25,075 nucleotides of DNA. Origin: Deltaproteobacteria bacterium (GTDB lineage Bacteria > Myxococcota_A > UBA796 > CAJQPC01). How positions within the stretch are numbered: the first letter of the stretch is position 1; each line of letters opens with the position of its first letter. The stretch lies in NCBI GenBank assembly GCA_016717595.1, contig JADKFE010000089.1, positions 1-25,075 on the forward strand. Reading direction: 5' to 3'. Positions 15,183-23,867 of this stretch are shown here, one piece after another. The translations under genes and the position numbers were made by a program. A model generated the notes under the pieces. The model worked only from the letters and a program-made list of their open reading frames with translations, did not search any database and had not been told where the DNA came from.

Positions 15183-18146
15183 CTAGTAATACTGCCTCAC
15201 ATACTCATACGCCCGCTCAAACAGCTCAGCGTCCTGGTGCAGCTGGAACCCCAGCAGCGTCTTCCGCAGCGCCTTCTTGACCTCACGCTCCCCCTGGCTC
15301 GTGTGCTGCCAGCCGGGGAAACGCACCAGGCGCACGATCTCGTCGATGGCCTTCACGACGTTGGCGACGATCACCGGGGTCTTGTCGTTCTTGGCTTGCT
15401 GGAAGAGCTCGGTGAGGGCGGCTTTGCCTCGGTCCTCGTCCTCCTCGGGCGGGGTCTCGCGCTCGGTGGCGACGAGCTCTTGGGCGAGCTGGAGCAGCTC
15501 CTTGAGGAAGGCCACGCTGTTGAGCAGGCCGCGCTCGTGGCGGTCTTTGAGGGCCTCCAGGCGCTCGGAGAGCTGCTTGTAGCGGGGGTTGCCCAGGTGG
15601 CGGCGCAGGCGGGCGATGACCTGGCCCTCCAGCGCCTTCACCTTGCCTTTGGGGTCGCCGGACATCACGGCCTCTAAGAGGTCGGCGTCGAGGATGAGGG
15701 TGTCGAGGTCGTCGTGCAGCTCGGTGACGTGGACGTTCTGGTGGATGAGCTCGATGGTCTTCGCGCCCAGGGCGTGCCAGAGGAGCTTGCCGGTGCCGCT
15801 CGTGGGCTGCACGGAGACGTAGACCTGGCTGAGCCAACGATAGTCGGCCTGGAGGGGCAAGAGGCTTGGGTCGGGGGAGATCGCCTCCCAGAGCTGGCCC
15901 AAGGCGGAGTATTCGGCGGCGAAGGCGTCGCGCACGTCGTTGTTGGGCAGGCACTCCTGGGCCGCCATCAGGCCCTCGTAGCCGGTCTGTGTGCGATCGA
16001 CGCCGGGGAAGAAGGCCAGGCAGCGCTGGAGGGCCTCGGGGAGCTGGTCCTTGAGCCCGGCGATGTTGTTGACCACGTCGCGGAAGCCCTGCTCGTCGAA
16101 GGCCAGGGCCTTGGCCACGTCGTCGAACACGCCGAGGTAGTCCACGATGAGACCGTGCTTCTTCTTGTCGCCATAGGTGCGGTTGGTGCGGCAGATGGCC
16201 TGGAGGAGCGTGTGGTCCCGCATCGGCTTGTCGAGGTACATCGCCTGGAGGATCGGCGCGTCGAAGCCGGTGAGCAGCTTGGCGGTCACGATGAGCAGCT
16301 TGAGGGGGTCGTTGGCGGCGCGGTAGCGGTCGAGGAGGCGCTCCTCTTCATCCCGGCTGCGGGCGTAGGGCTTAAAGCGCTCGTCGTAGCCCGTGGCCGA
16401 GATGACCACGTCGGTGGCCTCGGGGGGCAGGAGCTTGTCCAGCGCCGCTTTGTAGAGGATGCAGCACTCTTGGTCAAAGGTGACGACCATCCCCTTGAAG
16501 CCGTTGGGGGCGACGACCTCTTGGTAGTGCCGGGCGATGTCCTCGCAGATGCGCGTCACCCGCTCGGGCACCTTCACCAGCACCGCCATCTTGGAGGCCG
16601 CCTTGGCGAGGTTGTCTTTGTCGAGATCGGAGAGATCGCCGGTGAGCGCCTGATAGGCTTGGTCGATGGCGGGCTTGTCGATGTGCAGATCGACCAGCCG
16701 CGGCTCAAAGTGCAGCTTGAGCGTGGCGCCGTCGCGGATGGACTCTTCGAAGCCGTAGCGGCTCATGTAGCCGTGTTCGTCTTCGTCGGCGCCGAAGGCG
16801 TAGAAGGTGTTGCGGTCGCGGCGGTTGATGGGCGTGCCCGTCAGCCCGAAGAGGAAGGCGTGGGGCAAGGCGGCGCGCATCTTCATCCCCAGATCGCCCT
16901 CTTGGGTGCGGTGGGCCTCGTCCACCAGGGCCACGATGTTGCCCCGGTCGTTGAGCACCCCCTCGGCCTCGCCGAACTTAAAGATCGTCGTGATGATGAT
17001 CTTGCGGGTGTCTTGTTTGAGCAGGCGCTGAAGCTCGTCGCGGGTCTCGGCCTTCACGAGGTTGGGCACGTCGGAGGCGTGGAAGGTGGAGCTGATCTGC
17101 GCGTCGAGGTCGATGCGGTCCACGACGATGAGCACGGTGGGGTTGCCCAGGGCCGTCTGGAGGCGGAGCTTCTGGGCGGCGAACACCATCAGCAGCGACT
17201 TGCCCGAGCCCTGGAAGTGCCAGATCAGGCCCTTGCGGGGCCGCCCGGCGAGCACCCGCTGCACGATGAGGTTCACGGCCTCGTATTGTTGATACCGACA
17301 CACCACCTTCATCCGGCGTTTGTGTTTGTCGGTGGCGAAGAGGGTGAAGTGCGCGAGGATGTCGAGGAGCACAGAGGGGCGCAAGAGCCCCAGCACCGCC
17401 GCCTTGGCCCCGGCGAGGGTGCCGGGGGCGGCCTCGCTGTCTCCCCGCCACGGCCCCCAGAGGTTCACGGGCATCCGGATAGATCCGTACATCAGCTCTT
17501 TGCCTTCAGTGGCCACGCTGAGCACGTTGGCGACGAAGAGCTCGGGGACGGCCCGCTCGTAGTCGTCGTGGATCTGGAGCGCGCCGTCGAGCCAGCTCAC
17601 GGCGTGGCGCACGGGCGTCTTGGCCTCGATCACCACGAGCGGCAGCCCGTTCACCAACAGCACGAGGTCGGCGCGGCGCTCGTTGGGGCCCGCACGAAAC
17701 ACAAACTGGTTGGTGACGACGTAGTGGTTGTGCTCGGGGTTCTCGGTGTCGAGCAGGCGCACGGTGACGTGCTCGTGGTTCGGCCCAAACGGCATCGAGC
17801 GGTCGCCGCGCATCCAGGCCGTCAGCTCCTCGTTGGCCTTGATCAGCCCGTCGGAGCGCACGGCGAGCACAATCGCGCGCAGCTTGTAGAGCACCTCATC
17901 CGCCCGGTCGGGGACGGCGGCGATCTCGGGGTTGAGCCGGAGGAGCGCCTCACGCACCCAAGGCTCGGCGAAGACCTCGTGGGGGAAACGTGGGATGTTC
18001 GCCGCGGGCAGAGTGTGCCAGCCGAGGCCACACAGCTTGCCGTTGCGGCGGGCGAGGCCGGGGCCGACGGACGTGTTGTGGGGGCCGCCGCCGGAGAGGA
18101 GGTCGCGGACGAGGGACTCAACGGTGGAGGATTCGGTGAAGGTCAT
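15183..18146 (-). CDS. hsdR: Type I restriction enzyme R subunit (translocase/nuclease)
   Basis: I place the start at ATG 18146, eight bases after the hsdS stop and with AGGAG upstream; the frame opens a little further back inside hsdS. The product has 987 residues. The PD-(D/E)XK nuclease shows D160 and E174-A-K176 (VVIEAKTP). The SF2 helicase motor shows Walker A QGSGKS near 312-317, VDEAHRTQ near 408-415 and TGTPI near 436-440, followed by RecA2 (VTAKLLTGFDAP, LQAICRTNRTYG). A helical C-terminal domain ends in the usual FERAYEYVRQYY. It is full length with every catalytic motif intact. It cuts unmodified DNA after ATP-driven translocation, in complex with M and S. It is the last RM gene in this operon. 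Confidence 0.97.
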   Translation of the reverse strand: MTFTESSTVESLVRDLLSGGGPHNTSVGPGLARRNGKLCGLGWHTLPAANIPRFPHEVFAEPWVREALLRLNPEIAAVPDRADEVLYKLRAIVLAVRSDGLIKANEELTAWMRGDRSMPFGPNHEHVTVRLLDTENPEHNHYVVTNQFVFRAGPNERRADLVLLVNGLPLVVIEAKTPVRHAVSWLDGALQIHDDYERAVPELFVANVLSVATEGKELMYGSIRMPVNLWGPWRGDSEAAPGTLAGAKAAVLGLLRPSVLLDILAHFTLFATDKHKRRMKVVCRYQQYEAVNLIVQRVLAGRPRKGLIWHFQGSGKSLLMVFAAQKLRLQTALGNPTVLIVVDRIDLDAQISSTFHASDVPNLVKAETRDELQRLLKQDTRKIIITTIFKFGEAEGVLNDRGNIVALVDEAHRTQEGDLGMKMRAALPHAFLFGLTGTPINRRDRNTFYAFGADEDEHGYMSRYGFEESIRDGATLKLHFEPRLVDLHIDKPAIDQAYQALTGDLSDLDKDNLAKAASKMAVLVKVPERVTRICEDIARHYQEVVAPNGFKGMVVTFDQECCILYKAALDKLLPPEATDVVISATGYDERFKPYARSRDEEERLLDRYRAANDPLKLLIVTAKLLTGFDAPILQAMYLDKPMRDHTLLQAICRTNRTYGDKKKHGLIVDYLGVFDDVAKALAFDEQGFRDVVNNIAGLKDQLPEALQRCLAFFPGVDRTQTGYEGLMAAQECLPNNDVRDAFAAEYSALGQLWEAISPDPSLLPLQADYRWLSQVYVSVQPTSGTGKLLWHALGAKTIELIHQNVHVTELHDDLDTLILDADLLEAVMSGDPKGKVKALEGQVIARLRRHLGNPRYKQLSERLEALKDRHERGLLNSVAFLKELLQLAQELVATERETPPEEDEDRGKAALTELFQQAKNDKTPVIVANVVKAIDEIVRLVRFPGWQHTSQGEREVKKALRKTLLGFQLHQDAELFERAYEYVRQYY

Positions 18147-18154
18147 TGTGCAAC

Positions 18155-19292
18155 TCACTCCTGCAACGCTGTCGCCAGCATGTGTTTTAGGTCCGCAAAG
18201 GCACACCTCTTGCGTTCATTCAATTCACGCAGAGCTGCGTCAATAGAATTCAGTGTTTCGGCGGTCGCTCTCTGTTGGAGAGGACTGGCCCAAGGAATAG
18301 GTAGGTCCCGAAGTGCAGCGAGCGATATCTCCCTGAATGTTGAACCCTTAGCGAGAGCGTTAATCCGGTGCTGAACAGATGGAGATTGGAGGGCCCATCT
18401 TACGTAATCGGTCGACCAGTCACGCCGTACGGAGATACGAGCCGTACCCTGGGTAAGGTTGGCCCCGCGAAGTGCTGCTGGAACGGTCACGGAGAGGCCG
18501 ATTGGCCCTCGAAGTGCAAAACCAGGTCGCCGTCATCAACTTCCGATCGCTTGTATTTTTGTGCAATCGCTGGGGCTGTCCGAAGCAGGCTAGTGGTGTC
18601 GATACTTCCTGAAGACATGTCAGATACTCGAATATACGGCACTCCATCAGGAATATGAGGCCCCGCCTGAACAATGCCATAGGTAATTAGATTTCTGCAG
18701 AACGTTGCGAGGGGTTGTTCCGTGCGGTGTCCATAAAAGTGGCGAAGTAAGGAACTTTGGACACGAGCCGCACCCATTAGGGCGTCTTCGTATGCTTCAT
18801 AGACATCCTGCCTGCTCTGGGGGCCACCGTGCGCCGCTGCTCCTCCAACGGAGGCAGCACAAACTCCTCCGCCGCGAGCGTCTTCCAGTTAATCGTCGGC
18901 GAGAGCGATCCTACGGAGATCTCGACAGCCCTCTCCATGAACGTGTCGCTCTGCATGAAGAAGGGCAAAAACTCGGGCAGCACGACGGCAGGCTTGGCGC
19001 GCAGCACCATCGCGTGCGCCGAGCAGATGCCCTCGAAATCCGCGACGGCGAGCTTACGCTGGTACGCGCGCCGCTTCCCGAAGATGATGTCGCCGGGCCT
19101 AAACCGGAGCTTCGTAGACTCCACCTCATCGGGCGTGCCCCAGCGGCGTATTTTGAGGTTCTCCGGGTCCAGATGGTCGAGCCCCACATAACGATCCACG
19201 CCCGCCTTTGAGGGGTCGTCCACTCGGTCGTTGATGCACTCGGCGAGCTGGCCAAACTTCACCCGCCGCCACCCTGGCTTCAGCTCAGGCAT
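18155..19292 (-). pseudogene. hsdS: Type I specificity subunit, two apparent -1 frameshifts
   Basis: ATG 19292 has GGAGGGG just upstream and overlaps the higA stop by 8 nt. The first target-recognition domain (YVGLDHLDPENLKIRRWG, RPGDIIFGKRRAYQRK) and its conserved PPLEEQRR are intact. Near 18819-18823 a five-G run (C5 on the coding strand) breaks the frame; a sixth C gives DVYEAYEDALMGAARVQSSL and continues into domain two (ITYGIVQAGPHIPDGVPYIR). At 18518-18521 a T4 run breaks it again; a fifth T restores DGDLVFALRGPIGLSVTVPA. Adding both bases gives 1140 nt, exactly 379 residues plus stop, a normal HsdS length. Domain two has about 50% GC against about 70% around it, a sign of exchanged target-recognition sequence. 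As written, the full protein is not made. Confidence 0.9.
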
Positions 19293-20381
19293 CGTCCCCT
19301 CCACGCTCGGCCCAGGTGTAGCGGAGCTTGAGGCCGTTCAGGTGGGTCCAGGGCAGCCAGCCCTCCTTCTGCATTCGGCCCACCACGACGCCGGGGTGAA
19401 CGCCGACGCGCTCGGCGAAGGCCGTGACCTGGGCCGCGGAGCGCAGCGGACGCATCGTCTGTGTGTGTTGTTGCGGGATGAGCTTGTCACGGGCGAAGAC
19501 GTTGGCCTCGTCCTCTTGCTCGGTGCTCAGCCCGCCCTCTAGGTCTACGAAGAGGAGCTTCTTACCGTGCAGGCACAGGTGCCCGGCCTCGTGAAAGAAG
19601 GTGAACCAGAGGTGGTCGTTGGTCTTGTGGCGTAGGCTGAGCAGCAGCATCGCCTTGTCGGGGCTGAGGAAGCGGGTGGCGCCGCTGGCTGGGCAGCCCC
19701 TCGGCGCGGGCACGAAGGCCACCGCCACGCCCGCCGCCGCGCACAAGGCGCGCAGTTGGGGCACAAACACGTCGGGGTTCGGCTCGCGGGTCAGCGCGCG
19801 GACCTCCCCCAAGGCGGCCTGGAACCCCACACGGTCGAAGGGCTGGGTTCGGATGTCGATGGCCTCACGCTCACCCTGCCGCAGCCAGGCCGCGACGGCG
19901 CCGAGCCTCTTCTCATGCTTCTCGAGGCACGAAAGGCCGCCAGAGGGCCCGCGTACTGTGTGCGCCACGCCGCGACGCTGTTCACGGCGAAGAAGCCCAG
20001 GCACTCGGCGACCTGGGCGCCGGGGTGCTTGAGGCGCTGCACCCAGCCGAGCCTCACCATGTCCGCCAGGGGCAGCTCCTCCAGCCAGGGGGCCTCCTCG
20101 GCTAAGGCGTCGAGCTGGCGGCGGCGCTCAAGGGCCTCCTGGTAGTTGGCCTCGCGGGCGAGCCAAAAGCGGGCCGGGGCGCCGAGGACACGCTGTAGGC
20201 GCAGCGCCACCTCGGCGGTGATCGCAGCGCGACCTTTGATCAGGTCGTTGACGTGTTTTCGGCTCAGCTCGGCGCGATGGGCCAGCTCGGCCTGGGTGAG
20301 ATCGCGCTCTTCGAGGAGGTCCGCGATGGTGTCGCCAGGGGGAGAGATCCAGTCGGGCGCGAAGGGTTGGGTGTCAGGCAT
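19285..20381 (-). pseudogene. higA: HigA-type antitoxin with ImmA/IrrE protease domain, one apparent -1 frameshift
   Basis: ATG 20381 overlaps the higB stop by 8 nt. Residues about 16-80 form an XRE helix-turn-helix (GDTIADLLEERDLTQAELAH, SRKHVNDLIKGRAAIT), the DNA-binding antitoxin part. The second half is an ImmA/IrrE-type Zn peptidase with HEAGH at nt 19579-19593, a combination known in long HigA proteins. The two halves lie in different frames. Around 19921-19930 the first frame reads AAFRAS and the second continues EKHEKRLGAVAAWLRQGE. One missing base there gives 1098 nt, 365 residues plus stop. It would repress its own operon and neutralise HigB; the peptidase may make release conditional. 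As written, it is split. Confidence 0.85.
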
Positions 20382-20703
20382 GGTAATCCCCAAGGTAAAC
20401 GATGCGGATGGTGGTGACCCGCGGCCAGTCGATGGCTCCGGCGGCGTCTAAGGCGGGGACAGGATCAGCGGGCTCGAAGCAGAGACGCACGAGGCCGGTG
20501 AGGTCTAAGGCGAGCTGGCCAGCGCGGTCGCCCGAGAGCGGGTGGGGGCGCCCAGCGATGAGCGCGCCTACGTTTGGGGCGGCCATCAGGTCGGCGAGTC
20601 GTGTCCGGAGCTTGCGCGCGCATGGAACTCCCAGGCGTTTTTTGGCCTCACGCTCGACCTCACACAGCCGCCTCAGCTCGTTATCACTGAACAACAGTAC
20701 CAC
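20374..20703 (-). CDS. higB: HigB-type toxin (plasmid maintenance killer family)
   Basis: This 109-residue protein starts at GTG 20703 with GGAG five bases before it. The sequence follows the HigB/RelE-like pattern (FSDNELRRLCEVEREAKKRL, then RKLRTRLADLMAAPNVGAL, GDRAGQLALDL, RLCFEPADPVP, and the terminal IRIVYLGDYHA). Such toxins are mRNA interferases acting with the ribosome. It lies 44 nt after hsdM-b and overlaps the antitoxin gene, in the toxin-first order typical of higBA. The toxin frame is intact while its antitoxin is frame-shifted, which would be hard to tolerate if real and favours a consensus error in higA. Confidence 0.86.
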   Translation of the reverse strand: MVLLFSDNELRRLCEVEREAKKRLGVPCARKLRTRLADLMAAPNVGALIAGRPHPLSGDRAGQLALDLTGLVRLCFEPADPVPALDAAGAIDWPRVTTIRIVYLGDYHA

Positions 20704-20747
20704 AGCAGCTCCAGCAGATCAAGAAAAGTGTTCACCGAAGTGGTGAA

Positions 20748-22250
20748 CTATTCGTGGACCCCCAGCCCGTCGAGCATGTCCACCACGGCGTCCATCTGGG
20801 TCCAGAACTCCCGCCCCGACGCCTCCCATTGCGCCCAGGCCTCGGGCAAGCTCGGCGCCGCCCCCTCGGACCCGGCGCGGGCCGCCGTGGGCCGCTTCAC
20901 ATACAGGGGGATGGACAGGCTGAAGCTCTGGGCGGCGAGCTCGGCTTGGGTCGCCACCTTGGCGAAGCCCTCCTCGTCGGCGAAGGCGGCGTAGGCCTCG
21001 GCGATGCGCGCCTGGTGCTCGGGGCGCAAGAAGCTCACCGCCCGCTCCCGCGCCACCTCGTTCACGGCGTCGATGAGCAGCACCTTGCCGCGGCGCTTCG
21101 GCGGCTTGTGGCTGCGGCAGAAGACGACGCAGGCCTCCATCGGCGAGTTGTAGAACAGGTTGGGCCCAAGGCCGAGCACGCAGTCCACGAGGTCGGCCTC
21201 GATGAGCTTGCGGCGCAGCTCGGCCTCCTCTTTGCGGAACAGCACCCCATGCGGGAACAGGACGGCGCAGCGCCCGGTCTTTGGGTCCATGCTCCGGAGG
21301 ATGTGCTGGAAGAAGGCGTAGTCGGCGCGGCCTTGGGGCGGGGTGCCCAAGAAGTTTCGGCCCCAGGGGTCGGTCGTCCAGGCCTCGCGGCTCCACTGCT
21401 TGATGGAGTATGGCGGGTTCGCGACGACGATGTCGAAGGTGCGGAGCGCGTCGTTCTCGGCGAAGCCCGGCGCCGCCAAGGTGTCGCCGCGCACGATCTC
21501 GCTGTCTTCGACGCCGTGCAGGGCCAGGTTCATGCGGGCGATGGACGCCGTCATGTGGTTGCGCTCTTGGCCGTAGAGCTTGAGCGTGCGGTGCTCGCCG
21601 CCCTTGCGCTTCACCTCGTCCAAGGCCGAGATCAACATGCCGCCCGTGCCGCAGGTCGGGTCGTAGATGCGCTCGCCGGGCTTGGGGTCGAGCAGCTGCA
21701 CCATCAGGTGCACGACGGTGCGGTTGGTGTAGAACTCCTGGGCGGTGTGGCCGCTGTCGTCGGCGAACTTCTTGATGAGGAACTCGTAGCCGTTGCCGAG
21801 CTCGTCCTCGGGCACGTTCGCCAACGAGAGCACCACCGTGGAGAGGTGCTCCAGCAGGTTCTTGAGGGTGGAATCCGGCAGGCGCTCCTTGTTGGTCCAG
21901 GGGGCGTCGCCGAAGATGCCGTCGAGCTTGCCGGGGTTGGCGGCCTCGATGGCCCGCAGCGCCCGCTGGAGCGCGCCGCCCACGTCCTTCGCCACGGCGC
22001 GCACGTCCGACCAGCGGGCGCCCGCCGGGATGACGAGGCGGTCGTTGGCGCTGGCGAGGGCGTAGGGCTCATCGCCTTGGACTCGGCCAAGGCGGCGGCG
22101 TGGTCCTCGTCCCACACGTCGGAGAGCCGCTTGTAGAACAGTAGCGGGAAGACGAACTGCTTGTAGTCGCCGGCGTCCACGAGGCCGCGGAGGATTACGG
22201 CGGCGCCCCCAGAGGTACGACTCAAGGGCTTGCTGGGTCAGGGTCGTCAT
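20748..22250 (-). CDS. hsdM: Type I methyltransferase M subunit (second of two), with compensated frameshift
   Basis: ATG 22250 overlaps the TGA of the first M gene (ATGA). The product has about 500 residues. Methyltransferase motif I is DPTCGTGGML and motif IV is NPPY (FDIVVANPPYSIKQW), for N6-adenine methylation with S-adenosylmethionine. FYTNRTVVHLMVQLLDPK precedes motif I. Residues about 16-60 are out of frame: extra G in the run near 22206 leads into Arg-rich sequence, and a missing G near 22077 returns to GDEPYALASANDR. The intervening alternative frame reads AAVILRGLVDAGDYKQFVF and then PLLFYKRLSDVWDEDH, which matches the first M subunit well. Length is unaffected, so the gene looks open, but its N-terminal helical domain is scrambled as written. 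Confidence 0.92.
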   Translation of the reverse strand: MTTLTQQALESYLWGRRRNPPRPRGRRRLQAVRLPATVLQAALRRVGRGPRRRLGRVQGDEPYALASANDRLVIPAGARWSDVRAVAKDVGGALQRALRAIEAANPGKLDGIFGDAPWTNKERLPDSTLKNLLEHLSTVVLSLANVPEDELGNGYEFLIKKFADDSGHTAQEFYTNRTVVHLMVQLLDPKPGERIYDPTCGTGGMLISALDEVKRKGGEHRTLKLYGQERNHMTASIARMNLALHGVEDSEIVRGDTLAAPGFAENDALRTFDIVVANPPYSIKQWSREAWTTDPWGRNFLGTPPQGRADYAFFQHILRSMDPKTGRCAVLFPHGVLFRKEEAELRRKLIEADLVDCVLGLGPNLFYNSPMEACVVFCRSHKPPKRRGKVLLIDAVNEVARERAVSFLRPEHQARIAEAYAAFADEEGFAKVATQAELAAQSFSLSIPLYVKRPTAARAGSEGAAPSLPEAWAQWEASGREFWTQMDAVVDMLDGLGVHE

Positions 22251-23740
22251 ACAATCCACCCCCCTTCGATCATCACCCGCTTGAGGGTGTCCTCAGCCTC
22301 ACGGCAGCGGGAGAGCGCGTCCTTAAAGGCGGCCACGGCCTCGGGCAGCGGCGGGATGTCGGCGCCGATGGGGGGCAAGACGTAGCGGGAGATGTTCAGG
22401 GTGAAGCCCTCACGCTCAATCTCGGCGAGGCTCACCACGCGGGCGCGGTCCTCCACGTCGGCGAAGGCGGTCACCCAGCCGAGGATCTCGGCGCCGTGCT
22501 CGGGCTCCATGAAGTTCTGGGCGCGGCCCCGCCGGAAGCGCGACGAGGCGTCGACGATGAGCACCTTGCCCGCCCGCGCTGGGGGCTTCTTCTGGCGGAG
22601 CACGAGCACGCAGGCGGCGAGGCCGGTGCCGTAGAAGAGGTTGGGGGCGAGGCCGATGACGGCCTCGATGAGGTCATGTTGGAGGAGGTATTGGCGGATC
22701 TGGCCCTCGACGCCGCCCCGAAAGAGCGCGCCTTGGGGCAACACGACGGCCATGCGCCCGGTGCGCGGCGCCATCGAGCGCACCATGTGCTGCACCCAGG
22801 CCATGTCGCCGTTGCTGTCGGTGGGCAGGCCCGCGAAGGCGCGTCCCCAGGGGTCGCTCTCCCATATCTCGCGGCCCCACTGCTCCAGCGAGAACGGCGG
22901 GTTGGCGATGACGACGTCGAAGGTGGCGAGGCCGCCCGTGCGGGGGTCGGTGAAGACGGGGGCGCGCAGGGTGTCGCCGCGGGCGATGACGAAGTCCTCC
23001 AGGCCGTGCAAGAACAGGTTCATGCGGGCCACGGCGGAGGTGGTGAGGTTCTTCTCTTGGCCGTAGAGGTGGCCGAAGAAGGTGCGGGGGTCGCCGCCGC
23101 GCTGGCGGACGTGCTCGACGGCGGCCAGCAACATCCCGCCCGTGCCGCAGGCGGGGTCGTAGATGGTCTCGCCCTCGTTGGGGCTCACGATGTCCACCAT
23201 CAGGCGCACGACGCTGCGGGGGGTGTAGAACTCGCCCGCCTTCTTGTTCGTGGCGTCGGCGAACTGCTTGATGAGGTACTCGTAGGCGTCGCCCATCACG
23301 TCCGAGGCGACCCGGCTGTTGCCGATGGCCAAGGCCGAGAAGTGCTCGATGAGGTCCTTGAGCAGCTCATCGGGCAGGCGGTCCTTGTTGGTCCACTGCG
23401 CGTCGCCGAACACGCCGTAGAGGTGCTTCTGGTTGGCGGCCTCGACGCCGCGCATGGCGCTGGCGAGCGCGGCGCCCACGTCCTTCGGCGCGGCCCGCAC
23501 GTCCCGCCAGTGGCAGCCTGCAGGCACCTGGAAGCGGTGCTGGTCGGCGAAGTCTTCGCCGAAGTCGGCGAGCATCTCCGCGTGCTCCTCGTCCCAGGCA
23601 TCGCAGATGCGCTTGAAGAACAACAGCGGCAGGATGTAGGACTTCCAGTCGGTGCGATCGACGGGGCTGCCGCGGAGGATGTTGGCCGCCTCCCAGAGGT
23701 GGGACTCGAGCTGCTGCGGGGTCACGGCGAAGGGGAGCAA
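22247..23740 (-). CDS. hsdM: Type I methyltransferase M subunit (first of two)
   Basis: The start is TTG 23740, or GTG 23725 (MTPQQLESHLWEAANILRG), which lines up better with the start of the second M protein; neither has a clear ribosome site. The product has about 492-497 residues and no break. The N-terminal helical domain (LPLLFFKRICDAWDEEH) is followed by FYTPRSVVRLMVDIV, motif I DPACGTGGML (about 195-204) and motif IV NPPF (about 280-283). It is similar to but clearly different from the next gene (NPPF against NPPY, DPACG against DPTCG), so the two are old paralogues. A standard type I enzyme uses two copies of one M; here two M proteins could form a heterodimer with S. It is the first gene of the - strand operon. 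Confidence 0.95.
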   Translation of the reverse strand: MLPFAVTPQQLESHLWEAANILRGSPVDRTDWKSYILPLLFFKRICDAWDEEHAEMLADFGEDFADQHRFQVPAGCHWRDVRAAPKDVGAALASAMRGVEAANQKHLYGVFGDAQWTNKDRLPDELLKDLIEHFSALAIGNSRVASDVMGDAYEYLIKQFADATNKKAGEFYTPRSVVRLMVDIVSPNEGETIYDPACGTGGMLLAAVEHVRQRGGDPRTFFGHLYGQEKNLTTSAVARMNLFLHGLEDFVIARGDTLRAPVFTDPRTGGLATFDVVIANPPFSLEQWGREIWESDPWGRAFAGLPTDSNGDMAWVQHMVRSMAPRTGRMAVVLPQGALFRGGVEGQIRQYLLQHDLIEAVIGLAPNLFYGTGLAACVLVLRQKKPPARAGKVLIVDASSRFRRGRAQNFMEPEHGAEILGWVTAFADVEDRARVVSLAEIEREGFTLNISRYVLPPIGADIPPLPEAVAAFKDALSRCREAEDTLKRVMIEGGWIV

Positions 23741-23867
23741 GGCGGTGGGCTCGGGGTGGGCGGTGGGGTGCGGGTTGTAGTCTATTTTGGGGCGGGTGGC
23801 TTGGGGGGCGGAGAGTGTTGGCGTGTGGGCGTGGCCTCAGGCCTTTGTGGCTCGGCCTGGAGTTGGC
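23741..23867 (-). promoter_or_regulatory. Likely promoter region of the RM operon
   Basis: This 127-nt gap between the upstream TPR gene stop and hsdM holds the only space for a promoter of the - strand operon. It is G-rich on the + strand. The single AT-rich patch on the coding strand, AAAATAGACT, contains TAGACT (23779-23784), a 4-of-6 match to a -10 box about 40 nt before TTG 23740. No matching -35 is evident. Confidence 0.25.

Noticed and set aside
15714..18374. 886-codon open frame on the + strand
   Set aside because: It is antisense to hsdR, which has all catalytic motifs. The translation is Val/Gly/His/Glu-rich shadow sequence, common opposite GC-rich genes.
20754..22136. 460-codon open frame on the + strand
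   Set aside because: It is antisense shadow of hsdM-b, with no recognisable domain and skewed composition.
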